64,000 nt of DNA, from assembly GCA_016946835.1 (NCBI GenBank), contig JACVTC010000059.1:30001-94000 (forward strand), in the 5' to 3' direction. The number at the start of each line of letters is the position of its first letter. The first letter of the stretch is position 1. Below, one piece after another: positions 18,089-28,439 of the stretch. This DNA comes from Neocallimastix lanati (nom. inval.) (Eukaryota > Neocallimastigomycota > Neocallimastigomycetes > Neocallimastigales > Neocallimastigaceae). A program made the position numbers and the translations under genes. The notes beneath the pieces are model-generated. The model saw only the letters and a program-made list of their open reading frames with translations. It made no database searches and was not told the DNA's origin.

Positions 18089-18931
18089 ATGGAATTTAAA
18101 ACTTTAGCTAATGGTATTAAAATGCCAATGGTTGGTCTTGGCGTATTCAAAATGCCAGTTGATAAAACAAAAGAATGTGTTCTTGCTGCTCTTAAAACTG
18201 GCTATCGATTAATTGATACGGCTCAAACCTATAAGAATGAAAAAGAAGTTGGTAAAGCTATTCGTGAAAGTGGAATTCCTCGTAAAGATATATTTGTTAC
18301 CACTAAAATTTGGCTTCCTGATTATTCTTTTGAAGGTGCCCAAAAGGCTACCAAACGTTCTCTTGATGCTTTAGGTCTTGATTATATTGACCTCATGCTT
18401 ATTCATCAACCTATGGGTGACTATATTGGAGCTTGGCGTGGTCTTGAAAAATTATATAAGGAAGGAGCTTGTAAAGCTATTGGTATGTCTAACTGTTTCC
18501 CAAATATTATTGCTGATATTTGTGAAACCGTTAATATTAAACCAATGGTTAACCAAGTTGAAATGCATCCCTTTTTTCAACAAGAACTTAATATTGAAAC
18601 AATGAAAAGTTATGGTATTGTTCCAGAAGCTTGGGCACCATTAAATGAAGGTAAGAGGAATTTATTTAGACAACCCATTTTAACTGAAATTGGTAAAAAA
18701 TATGGAAAAACGGCTGCTCAGGTTGCCCTTAGATGGAACATTCAACGTGGAGTCATTGTCATTCCAAAAAGTGATCAAGAGTATCAATTAAAAGAAAATA
18801 TTGATATATTTGATTTTAAACTTTCTGATGAAGATATGAAAAAGATTGCTACCATGGACATTGGTCATAGTGAAATTGTAGACCTTTTAAATCCAAAATT
18901 TATAAAGTATGTTCATAATTTTAAATACTAA
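18089..18931 (+). CDS. Aldo/keto reductase, intronless
   Basis: 280-aa NAD(P)H-dependent aldo/keto reductase of the small, bacterial-type 2,5-diketo-gluconate reductase-like group, presumably cytosolic and reducing carbonyl substrates. The catalytic tetrad is visible as D43, Y48 (DTAQTYKNE), K73 (TTKIW) and H106 (LIHQP). Family signatures GMSNC, NQVEMHPFFQQ and the cofactor-binding IPKS motif follow in order, and length is normal for the family. The first ATG of the open frame begins MEFKTLANGIKMPMVGLG, the usual family N-terminus. There are no introns, and base composition is clearly less A+T-rich than its surroundings. Together with the bacterial-type sequence this suggests acquisition from gut bacteria, a common origin for metabolic genes in anaerobic fungi; that part is inference. 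The exact substrate cannot be called. Confidence 0.93.
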   Translation: MEFKTLANGIKMPMVGLGVFKMPVDKTKECVLAALKTGYRLIDTAQTYKNEKEVGKAIRESGIPRKDIFVTTKIWLPDYSFEGAQKATKRSLDALGLDYIDLMLIHQPMGDYIGAWRGLEKLYKEGACKAIGMSNCFPNIIADICETVNIKPMVNQVEMHPFFQQELNIETMKSYGIVPEAWAPLNEGKRNLFRQPILTEIGKKYGKTAAQVALRWNIQRGVIVIPKSDQEYQLKENIDIFDFKLSDEDMKKIATMDIGHSEIVDLLNPKFIKYVHNFKY

Positions 18932-19483
18932 ATTTTCTACTCTCATATATATATATCAGAGAAAATAAAATAAATTGTTTCGATGAATGTTTATATTATT
19001 TGTTTTAAAATAATATTTATGAATATATTTATAAATAAATTTATAACAAATGAAATTAAGCTCTTATTATTCAATTAATAATATAATTATTTGGGAATAT
19101 ATATAACAAATTTATGTATTAATTCCAAAAAAATACAATAGCAAAAATAAAAAATAAAAATTGTAAATTTAAATGAAAAAAAAAAATAATGTCATACATC
19201 ATTCATATATATAAGAAAGAATGCAAATATAAATAAAGTATTAAAAAATAAAAGATATGTTTTTCCTCTTTTGAATTTTTATACATTAAAAATAATTGAA
19301 ATATTTCATGAAAAAAATTAAAGATTAAAAAGTTATATATTTTTAAAAAAATTATAAAGTATATAAAATTGGAAATTATATTGATTATCTTCTTTCGTAG
19401 TTTTTCAGGATATATTGATCATTTTAAAAAGATTTAATTTTTTTACTTATCTTGTTGATGATATTAAATCTTTAATTATTATA

Positions 19484-19539
<56 letters not shown>

Positions 19540-19807
19540 ATTGGATATATAATTCTAATTAATTTAAACAATATATAATTCTAATTAATTTAAACAAAAA
19601 ATTTAATTGAATCTTTCACTCTATATTCTCTTCTTTATTGCTGTTTATATAAATATATATATTTATATATTTTAATTGATAAATAATTTATTAATATATA
19701 TATATATACATTAAATGTTAAAATATGATTATATATACTGGTTATGGGTTTTGGAGGATATAATACTTCTAACTGAAATTTCATTTTTATTAATTTTTAA
19801 TCTTTAG

Positions 19808-19841
<34 letters not shown>

Positions 19842-20045
19842 AAGAAATTAAGAGAAACAAAGGATATTGATTTATATATCATTTTTTTTTCTTTTTTTTT
19901 TTTTATTTCTTTATTTATTTATATCAAATATTTAATTATCGATTTCTTCTATTTTCATTTATAATTTATTTTTATTGTTTTTAATTCTGTTAATAAAAGT
20001 TTTTTTTATTGTATACAAATTTTATATCCAAATTTTCTGAAATTG

Positions 20046-20093
<48 letters not shown>

Positions 20094-20107
20094 TAATAAT
20101 AAAAAAA
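18932..20107. other. Intergenic downstream of the aldo/keto reductase gene
   Basis: No gene recognised. A (TTA)n tract lies near 19486-19538, with poly-A and poly-T runs near 19808-19836 and 20046-20089. Confidence 0.55.
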
Positions 20108-20199
20108 AAATAAATAATACTGACATTGTACATTTCAAAAATAATTGATCCACCTTGTAAAAACGTTAAACCTTTAAATATCACTGAAGGTTCATACAT
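20108..20199 (-). pseudogene. Short coding-like fragment, beta-helix style
   Basis: About 30 codons on the minus strand (VIFKGLTFLQGGSIIFEMYN) resemble one rung of right-handed parallel beta-helix (pectin-lyase-like) proteins. A stop lies directly upstream and a long poly-A/T run downstream, so no complete gene is present. It is probably a gene fragment; the assignment rests on a single short motif. Confidence 0.25.
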
Positions 20200-20536
20200 T
20201 CAACACTCAGCTTCTGTTTTAAACATAAATATTTATTATCCATATTTTTCAACTTCTAATTATATATTATTGAATATATAATACAATTATTTTATTATAA
20301 ATTCATTTCATATATATATATATCAAAATTACGTATTTGCCAACATGCAAAATAATTATAATTATTATTATTAAAATGGTTTATTCTTTATCATAATAAT
20401 AAATATATGCGAATGAATTATCCATAATTCATAAATCGAACATAAATTTATTATTGTGGCTGATATTAAATTAAATGTTAAATATAAAATCACACTACAA
20501 CATAAAACTATGAAAAACATTTATTTTATTATTTAT

Positions 20537-20922
20537 TGATATAAAACAAATATGTGTAGTAACATATTTGTATATTTAATAATAATTATTAAATATTAAA
20601 TTTATATCTTTTTGATAATAATTATTTTATTTTATTTTATTTCAATATGTATTATTATAATTATAATAATTATAATACTTTAATTCATATAAAATTTATA
20701 TAATTCTATATATTAGAATATATAATTAATATATTACCTATTTCTTATGAATAGATTAAATTATTAATATTTGAAATAGAGAACTCTCTTGTAAATTTTT
20801 AGGAATTAGAATTATTATTTTAATTGTACGAATATTATAATATTATTAATAAAATTTACTAAACTACCATTATTTAAAACCCACTGCTTATAAATTATTG
20901 CACATAAAAGTCCCGTATATCA
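20537..20922 (+). repeat. Left LTR of the small LTR element
   Basis: 386-bp repeat, TGATATAAAAC to CCCGTATATCA, matched by 23052-23432. Confidence 0.88.
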
Positions 20923-20990
20923 AAAATTGGTGGAGATATCGGGGATGTGCTGTGTAAAAAGTAATTTATAAGTAGTGGTGTTTAGTAATT
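20856..20990. repeat. Imperfect inverted repeat across the left LTR/leader junction
   Basis: The last 65 or so bases of the left LTR are largely complementary to the leader that follows. Left arm contains CCACTGCTTATAAATTA and CCCGTATATC; right arm contains GATATCGGGG and TAATTTATAAGTAGTGG. The loop is about 13 nt (20922-20934). No such partner follows the right LTR. Transcribed, it would form a strong stem-loop. Confidence 0.8.
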
Positions 20991-21555
20991 ATGTTAATTA
21001 ATTATAAATCCGTATATATTTACATAAATTCTCTTCAGTTAGGATTAATTAAAATATACTATTTAGGATATAAATTTTTAATTTTTTTTATTGGTTATTT
21101 ATAGTTATATTATCTTTGGTGAAGAGAAAGTTATACAATATATGTTATTTCATTCATTTTAGTACAATTTAATTAAATTGTTTTAAAATAAATAAATATT
21201 GGAAAATCTAATAAATATATATATATATTAATAATTTATTAATATAGTGTTAGTGTTAAAAGTAAGATAGTTTAAGTAGGATAATAATATTAATTAGAGA
21301 TAGTGAAATAGTAAAAATATCGTTATTTTAATTAGCATTTAAGTGAATAATTTAAATAAAATCTATAATAGGAATATTATTTTAATTAAAATAAGAGTAG
21401 GAAGATATAAATAGTATAGTTTAAAAGTGTTAACATTTTGGAATAAAATTACAATAGATATAAGTATAATAAGATAAAAATATTATTTATTTTAATAGTA
21501 GTATATTTAATAATATTAAATAGTAGTACATTTTAAAAATAGATATAGAAATAAA

Positions 21556-22800
21556 ATGGATATTAATCAAGATAACCTAACAGAAAAATTACAATTGTTA
21601 AAATTGCTAATTCAAAAAGGTAGTTTTGGAACTGGAGTTAGTGATGACGTGGATGAATTAGATGAGTTTGTAGATGGTGAATCAATGGGAATATTAGCTC
21701 TTGTTGATAATAAGGAAGCTAGGTGTATTTTAAAAGGATACGGTGAAAATAATTTGGTAAATCGTAGTTTTCTGGAAAAATATATTCTTAATCATTGTAT
21801 TGATGACTCAAGTATTACTGGAATAACTAAACTTACAATTTTAAATTTAACTATTGGTGGTGTTCAAAAAAATGTAATATTCAGATTAGTTGAGAAAGAA
21901 AATCCATTTTATGATATTAGTTTGAATTTTAAAACACAAAGAGAATTAGGAATTATTATTGACCCAAGCGACAATTTAATTCTTTTGAAACAAGGAACTT
22001 CTGAATTTAGAGTAGTAGCTGAACTTGAAAAATTATCTGTTTTAAATAAAAGAATCAATAAAAATGAAGAAAATAATAATAATAATAATAATAACATTTA
22101 TAATAATAATAACATTTTTAATAATAATAACAATAATAGTAATAAAATTAATAATACTAAAAATGACGAGGTTGATGACATAATAAACACGAAACTAAAT
22201 AAATTAAACGCGTTAAAATTGGATAATTTCAGAGAAAATAATAAATTAGTAAATAATAGTAATAGCAAATGTAAAACAAACAATAATATTATAATTACTA
22301 AAGAAAAAAATAAAAATAAGATTAAAGGTAGTGCCAATATTAAGAAAAATCAAAATAATAGTATTGAGATTAATAGTATTGTAATAATAAATAATAAGGA
22401 AAATATTAATTCAAATAGTAAAAATAAAAATATTATTAATAATTCTGAAAATATAAGAAACAAAATAAATAGTCATATAATTGTAAAAGAAGAAATAAAT
22501 ATCAATGAATCTGTTAAAGTTGATAGCATTTTCAATAGAATTAATAAATCTATAACTCCTGGTTTGTTTAAGGAAATAAATATTATTAATAGTAACAATT
22601 CAAAAGTAGATAATATTCAAATTACTTCAAATGCTAATAAAAATGAACAATTTATAAAAAAAAATTATTCAATTAATAATATTACTAATATAAAAGAAAG
22701 AAAAATTAATAATAATAATTCACCGGTTGATTTTAGTAATATTATAAATATAGATAGTGATAAGAAAATAAAAATTAATAAAATTAAAAAAAATAATTAA
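21556..22800 (+). CDS. ORF of the small LTR element (retropepsin-like region plus Asn/Lys/Ile-rich tail)
   Basis: 414-codon open frame. Residues about 45-160 follow the pattern of a gypsy-type aspartic protease region: a GILALVD strand, a middle segment with LTILNLTIGG, and a closing FYDISLNFKTQRELGIIID that resembles the usual terminal strand and helix. From about residue 175 it becomes a long low-complexity Asn/Lys/Ile/Ser tail. No gag zinc knuckle, reverse transcriptase or integrase is encoded. As part of an old mobile element it is treated as a fossil; whether it makes a useful product is unknown. Confidence 0.6.
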   Translation: MDINQDNLTEKLQLLKLLIQKGSFGTGVSDDVDELDEFVDGESMGILALVDNKEARCILKGYGENNLVNRSFLEKYILNHCIDDSSITGITKLTILNLTIGGVQKNVIFRLVEKENPFYDISLNFKTQRELGIIIDPSDNLILLKQGTSEFRVVAELEKLSVLNKRINKNEENNNNNNNNIYNNNNIFNNNNNNSNKINNTKNDEVDDIINTKLNKLNALKLDNFRENNKLVNNSNSKCKTNNNIIITKEKNKNKIKGSANIKKNQNNSIEINSIVIINNKENINSNSKNKNIINNSENIRNKINSHIIVKEEININESVKVDSIFNRINKSITPGLFKEINIINSNNSKVDNIQITSNANKNEQFIKKNYSINNITNIKERKINNNNSPVDFSNIINIDSDKKIKINKIKKNN

Positions 22801-22861
22801 AATTCCATATATTTATATTCAAAATAATGATAAAAATAAAATAAATATTTATAAAATTATG

Positions 22862-22963
22862 ATGCCCAAACCTGAAATCGCGTTGAAGGAGATTATTAAT
22901 TATAGCAACAATCGCGTAGATACCAAACGGACAAATAGGAATTATAAATATAAAAGAAAATAA
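22862..22963 (+). other. Small ORF in a G+C-richer patch of the LTR element
   Basis: 33-codon frame (begins MPKPEIALKEIINYSNN) in a short segment with noticeably higher G+C (ATCGCG twice). It lies between the main ORF and the right LTR. It may be a leftover of the interior; no family recognised. Confidence 0.3.
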
Positions 22964-23051
22964 AATTTTAAAATTATTATTTATATTAATTAAACCTTAT
23001 ATTTTCTTTTATAAAAAAAATATATAGTTTAATTTTTAGCAAGGGCATTTT

Positions 23052-23432
23052 TGATATAAAACAAATATGTGTAGTAACATATTTGTATATTTAATAATAA
23101 TTATTAAATATTAAATTTATATCTTTTTGATAATAATTATTTTATTTTATTTCAATATGTATTATTATAATTATAATAATTATAATACTTTAATTCATAT
23201 AGAATTTATATAGTTCTATATATTAGAATATATAATTAATATATAGCCTATTTCTTATGAATAGATTAAATTATTTATGTTTGAAATAGAGAACTCTCTT
23301 GTAAATTTTTAGGAATTAGAATTATTATTTTAATTGTACGAATATTATAATATTATTAATAAAATTTACTAAACTACCATTATTTAAAACCCACTGCTTA
23401 TAAATTATTGCACATAAAAGTCCCGTATATCA
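23052..23432 (+). repeat. Right LTR of the small LTR element
   Basis: 381-bp copy of 20537-20922 with the same TG...CA ends. Confidence 0.88.
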
Positions 23433-23450
23433 TTATATTATATTTTTTTA

Positions 23451-24204
23451 GAATGTGTATCATTTCGCAATATGGCTTATTTTTTAAATTAATTGCCACA
23501 TTATATAGTTTTTTTTAACCAATGTATAAATAATTAAATGAATAATTAAATAAATAATTAAATAAATAATTAAATAAATAATAAAAATCATTTTTGAAAG
23601 AAGTATATAGTTTTTAAATATTTTATTATAAAATATTTTTAAATAAATAAATAATAAATAATAATAAATAATAAATAAATAATAAATAATAAATAATAAA
23701 TAATAAATAAATATTTTATTTTTCTAATTAAAAAAAATGAATAATTAACACTAATTTTTTATTCAGAATAAAAATAAATTTTTCAAATATTAAGCAGTAA
23801 AAAAATATTTTCATATATACTTCATATTACTGTTGTATTAAAAAATTATATATTATTTATTCTTAATAATAAATAATTATATATATGGAATATCAGTATT
23901 ATATAGTTTTTTATTATTAATATCAATATCAATATTATATAGTTATTTTTATTATTATTATCAATATTAATATTATATAGTTTTTTCATTTTATTAAAAT
24001 TATAATAATAAAATAAAACTAAAAATTGATAGAAATTATGATGAAATATAAAAGAATAGTAATAAAACACTTTTAACATATTTATTTTTTTTTTAATTAA
24101 TATTTTTTATTTATTTATTTATTTTATTTATATATATGTTTATTTTTTAAAAATATTTTAAGCCACATTTTGAGAAATACATAATTGCTAAATGCACACC
24201 TTTC
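23451..24204. mobile_element. MITE related to the MULE at 54713-59505
   Basis: The ends are inverted and imperfect: left GAATGTGTATCATTTCGCAA...TGGCTTA; right, reverse-complemented, GAAAGGTGTGCATTTAGCAA...TGGCTTA. The same GTGTGCATTTCG and TGGCTTA words occur in the left terminal repeat of the MULE. The element is flanked by an identical 9-bp word, ATTTTTTTA (23442-23450 and 24205-24213), the duplication length Mutator-like elements make. The interior is A+T-rich without a gene, so it would depend on a transposase in trans. The T-rich duplication could be chance. Confidence 0.55.
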
Positions 24205-24232
24205 ATTTTTTTATTTTTATAATTTAATAATT

Positions 24233-24272
24233 ATAAAAACTTCTTATAATATAAATATTATAAGAAGTTTTT
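24233..24272. repeat. 40-bp palindrome
   Basis: TAAAAACTTCTTATAATATA is followed immediately by its reverse complement ending AAGAAGTTTTTA. It lies just right of the MITE. Confidence 0.9.
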
Positions 24273-24495
24273 AAGAACTAAAAGTATTGTAAAATAACTA
24301 CTTTAGCATTAAAAATGAAAATATTTCCATAAATACTTTTTTTAATTAAAATCCAGAAAAATAATCCTTGATTATTGTTAAGGTTATCTTATAAAAAATT
24401 TGAGTTTAAAAGTTTAAATAAGTATAAAAAAAAAAAAAAAGGTTATATTTTTTATTGTATAATTTATATTAAAGATTTATAATAAGATTTATTTG

Positions 24496-24803
24496 TGTTA
24501 AAATTTAATTTATTAATATATAAAAATAAAGAAAACAAACACTCGAACGTACAAAACTCAATTAAACAATTGGGTTTATGAAATAATAATTTTATTAATA
24601 AATATTAAAATTATATATCTACATTAAACAATGTAAATTTTTATAAAACTTCAAAAATCAATAAATCAAGAAAAGAAAATTTTTTTTTTTTTTTTCGGTT
24701 TAAAATAAAATATTAATAATTACTAAATAAATACATTTTACATTGATATTTGTACTACATATTATTTATTTATTTTTTAATATTAAATGTATTTATTATT
24801 TCA
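24496..24803 (-). repeat. 3' LTR of the copia element
   Basis: 308 bp. Plus-strand ends are TGTTAAAATT and TATTTCA. Matches 32792-33113 almost base for base. Confidence 0.93.
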
Positions 24804-24813
24804 CTTTCCTCCT
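24804..24813 (-). promoter_or_regulatory. Polypurine tract of the copia element
   Basis: AGGAGGAAAG on the element strand, directly abutting the 3' LTR, the expected site for plus-strand DNA priming. Confidence 0.75.
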
Positions 24814-24825
24814 AATTATTAATTT

Positions 24826-26442
24826 TTATTTATATTTGTATAATAAACTATTTCTAAAATTTTGCATTTTATATTTATTTAAAAATTTCGTCAGACCATC
24901 TGCTTTATTATCTTTTGATTCTATGTATTCGAGTTCTACTTTTTTTTCTTTTATTAATTCTCTGATTTTATGATATTTAATGTCAATGTGTTTTGATCTT
25001 GGGTTTATTGTATTATTTTCAGCGTTATATATTGCTGCTTGGTTGTCAATGTAAATTTTTATGCATTCTCTTTGATCCTTTATTTCTCCTAAAATGTTTC
25101 TATACCATAAAGCTTGTTTCGCACATTCACATAGTCCATAATATTCGGCTTCTGCGGTGGAGGTAGCTACACACTTTTGGAGCTTTGAGTACCAACTAGT
25201 TGGACCTGAACCCATAAAATAGATAAAACCTGTCGTAGACCTTCTCGTTTCTTTATTATTAGCATAATCTGAATCGACATACGTTTTTAGACATTTTTCT
25301 CCATTAAATAAAATACCGTAATATTTTGCTCCTTTTAAATATCTGAATATTTGTATTACGTTTTTCCAATCTTTTACCTTTGGTTCTTTGCAATGTTGAG
25401 CTACTCTATTCACAGAAAACATAATATCTGGTCTTGTACAGATAGCCAGATATATTAAACTTCCTACGGCGGACTTATACGTTGTTGGATCAAATAATTC
25501 TTCATCATCTTCTTTATCAGATAAATTTGGTTCAGTAGTTCCTATTTCTTTACAATCTTTTAGTCCAAATTTTTCGAGTATGTCTTCCAAATATCTTTCT
25601 TGATGTAAAAGGTAACCATTAGGAATCCTTTCTATTTTTATACCTATAATAAAATTTGCTTTACCAATATCAGTTACAGAGTATTTTTCTTTAATTAGTC
25701 TTACTGTTTTATTAATTTCATCATCTTTACCTGTAATTAATAAATCATCTACGTATACTCCTATAACACACACAAGTTTATTATCTTTTTTCTTAATAAA
25801 AATACACGGTTCACTGACTAATTCATAGAATCCCAAATGTTTTAAAGTAGTACTAATATTATTATTCCATTCTCTTGCAGCCTGTTTTAGTCCATATAAA
25901 GCCTTTTGTAACTTAAAATATCCTTTTCCAAAATTTGGATCTCCTTCAGGTATCTTCATAAAAATGTCTTCCTTCAAATCGGCATATAGATAAGCTGCCT
26001 TTATATCCATTTGGTGAATGTTAAAATTGTTTTCTGCAGCAATAGATATTATTATTCTTAATGAATCCTGCTTTAGTGTTGGTGAAAAAGTTTCTTTATA
26101 ATCTTCTCCATATTCCTGGGTATAGCCTCTTGCTACTAGCCTTGCTTTATATTTATCGATTTTTCCTTCACTATCTCTTTTAATTTTGAAAACCCACCTG
26201 GAATCGATTATATTAGCGCCTTCAGGAACCTTTTCAATCTTTTTAAATACTTTCCTTTCTTTCATATTATTTAATTCGTTTTCTATAGCACTTATCCATT
26301 TATCTTTGTCTTTTCTTTTAAAAATTTCCATATATGAATTTGGTTCTCTGATTTGGTTAATTGTCGTTAAACATTCCGTTTTTCTCTTATTACTGTTCTC
26401 TTGTATTTCTCCTCTATAGTCACTTACGTTAATTCCTTCCAC
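24826..26442 (-). CDS. copia reverse transcriptase and RNase H region
   Basis: Long open stretch of about 538 codons. It contains the copia-type reverse transcriptase (WVFKIKRDSEGKIDKYKARL, MDIKAAYLYADL, the YVDD box in GVYVDDLLITG). A connection region follows, then copia-type RNase H (ATSTAEAEYYGLCECAKQALW, HIDIKYHKIRELI). It ends shortly before the polypurine tract. This is the downstream part of a pol polyprotein and has no independent start. Confidence 0.92.
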   Translation of the reverse strand: MEGINVSDYRGEIQENSNKRKTECLTTINQIREPNSYMEIFKRKDKDKWISAIENELNNMKERKVFKKIEKVPEGANIIDSRWVFKIKRDSEGKIDKYKARLVARGYTQEYGEDYKETFSPTLKQDSLRIIISIAAENNFNIHQMDIKAAYLYADLKEDIFMKIPEGDPNFGKGYFKLQKALYGLKQAAREWNNNISTTLKHLGFYELVSEPCIFIKKKDNKLVCVIGVYVDDLLITGKDDEINKTVRLIKEKYSVTDIGKANFIIGIKIERIPNGYLLHQERYLEDILEKFGLKDCKEIGTTEPNLSDKEDDEELFDPTTYKSAVGSLIYLAICTRPDIMFSVNRVAQHCKEPKVKDWKNVIQIFRYLKGAKYYGILFNGEKCLKTYVDSDYANNKETRRSTTGFIYFMGSGPTSWYSKLQKCVATSTAEAEYYGLCECAKQALWYRNILGEIKDQRECIKIYIDNQAAIYNAENNTINPRSKHIDIKYHKIRELIKEKKVELEYIESKDNKADGLTKFLNKYKMQNFRNSLLYKYK

Positions 26443-26479
26443 ATTTCCTCTACATTTGTATTTACATTAGCATTTTTAT

Positions 26480-27008
26480 TTAAACTTTTAACCTTTCTTT
26501 TTCCTTTATGCATTTTTTATTTTTATTAAAATTTAGCGAATCATTATTAATTATTTTAAACTTTTCAAAATTTTTATTATTGTCCATTTTTGATTCATTA
26601 ATTTTATTTTTTGAATTAATTAAATTATTTTTTAATTTATACGATTTTAATAAATTTTTATCTTTTGAAAATTTTTTATTGTCTTTATTTTTAAAAGTTA
26701 AATGTAAATTAGATTTTTGATTATTTTCTGAATAATTATTTTTTATATTAATTTTATATTTATTTATAACTTCTACATGATTTATTTTAGGATTTTTATC
26801 AAACTTTACAGGATTTTTGTCAGGATTTTCAGGATTTTTATTTTCAATTATTTTGTTTTCAGGATATATTTGATTCATTAGGTTTGTATTATTTTTCGTA
26901 TTATTTGTTTTTATTTTTATTTCCCTTGAATTCTTATTTTTTAATTTTGAATTGCTTGAATGATTTTCGGCATTAACTTTATTTGGATTAATTTCTAAAC
27001 TAATTTCT

Positions 27009-27039
<31 letters not shown>

Positions 27040-28297
27040 TATTATTATTATTATTATTATTATTTGGAATAATATTTTTAACAATTTGTTTATTGTTATT
27101 TTCAAAAATTTCTTTGTTTACATCTAAATGAGAACACTCTTCATTGGGATTATTTTCACTCAAATTATTTTCAATCAAATTATTTTCACTCAAATTATTT
27201 TTACTCAAATTGTTTTCAGTTGAATTATTATTATTTGAAGTATTTTCAACTAAATTTTTATTTAAATTATTTTCAATTAAAATATTTTTATTTGAATTAT
27301 CTTCAATTATAATGTTTTCTTTTAAATTAAACGCGTCATTTTCATTATTTTTGTTTATAATGGTAATTTCTTCTTTATCATAGTCATCTAATTTCAATAT
27401 CTCTTTACCTTTATCTTTGTTTTTATTTATAATAGATACTTTTTCGCCGTTAATACTTTCTCCCTTACCTTTATTAAAATAAATATCTTCGTTAACATTT
27501 CTATTTAGAATAACTTCACTATTATTATTGATTAATTTATTCCTTTCATTAATAATATTTATATTGTTTTTAATATTGTTTTCTTCGTTATAGTTCTGTT
27601 TACTTGTTGAACTTTCTTCTAATTTTTTTTTCTGTTTTGCTTCACCTAACGAAAGCGTGTTCGTTTTTGTATTACCGTGCTTTATCAACGTGTTTATGTT
27701 CTCAAGTTTCTCTTCTATTAATTTAAATTTATTCTCAAGATGTTCTTTTTCTTTTTGACTTAATGAAAGACTTTCTTCTTCTTTATCTTTATTGATATCA
27801 TTTTTTGAATTATTTGGAATATCTTGAATGTCTAAATTGACAATATCTTCTTTTACTGTTCGTTCATTGTTATTATCTCTTTGACTCCTGTTCTCTTCAT
27901 TGTTCTCTTCTTGAGGATCTTCTTCTATTTCTTTATTTTCTTGAATAATATTAATTATGTCATTTCTGTTGTAGTAATTTCTTTCTTCTAAGTTATTCAT
28001 TAATGTGTCTTCATCTTGCGTTTCGGTTTCTTCATTTTCATATCTCCTTGCTTCAGATACATAATCAAAGTTAAAGTTACCTGGCTGATCTTCAAGAAAT
28101 TCTACCACAAGTTTCACATATATTTTCATTTTATCAATATCGAATATTCTGTACCCTGTTGAGTCTTCGTCGTATCCCAGAAAGATTCCTTTTCTTGAAT
28201 TACTCCTAAATTTTTCTGGATTTACTTCATAATTGTAACAAATCTTAATGTTACTTAAGATTGTTATAAGGTTTTTTACACAAAAGGTTCTCGACAC
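26480..28297 (-). CDS. copia integrase C-terminal part and long low-complexity linker
   Basis: The first 80 or so codons match the copia integrase C-terminal module (GIFLGYDEDSTGYRIFDIDK). The rest is a very long Asn/Lys/Glu/Ile-rich linker before the reverse transcriptase, with a short poly-Asn tract. The linker is longer than is usual in copia pol and shares the composition of host low-complexity regions. Confidence 0.8.
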
Positions 28298-28439
28298 TAA
28301 AGTAATTCAAAATATGTTTTATTAAAATAAGTTTTTTTATTAGTAAAAATATAAATTATTATTTTATTAATTAATCATTGTAATATTTTAAATTACTTTA
28401 AAATTAATTAATAAAAGCACAAGTAAAAATATTTTATTA

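Larger units (their letters stand above)
20537..23432 (+). mobile_element. Small non-autonomous LTR retroelement (2.9 kb)
   Basis: Two direct repeats of about 385 bp bound a 2.1 kb interior with one long ORF. Both LTRs start TGATATA and end TATATCA, as expected for LTR termini. They differ by only a handful of substitutions and one 5-bp length difference, so insertion is recent. TTAT flanks both outer ends (20533-20536 and 23433-23436), a weak 4-bp target-duplication candidate. A primer-binding-like segment (TGGTGGAGATATCGGGG, about 20928-20944) follows the left LTR. No reverse transcriptase or integrase is present, so the element is non-autonomous. It is best placed near Ty3/gypsy because of the retropepsin-like region in its ORF. 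Confidence 0.82.

Noticed and set aside
24743-24973. Plus-strand ORF over the copia 3' end
   Set aside because: Antisense shadow of the RNase H region and LTR.
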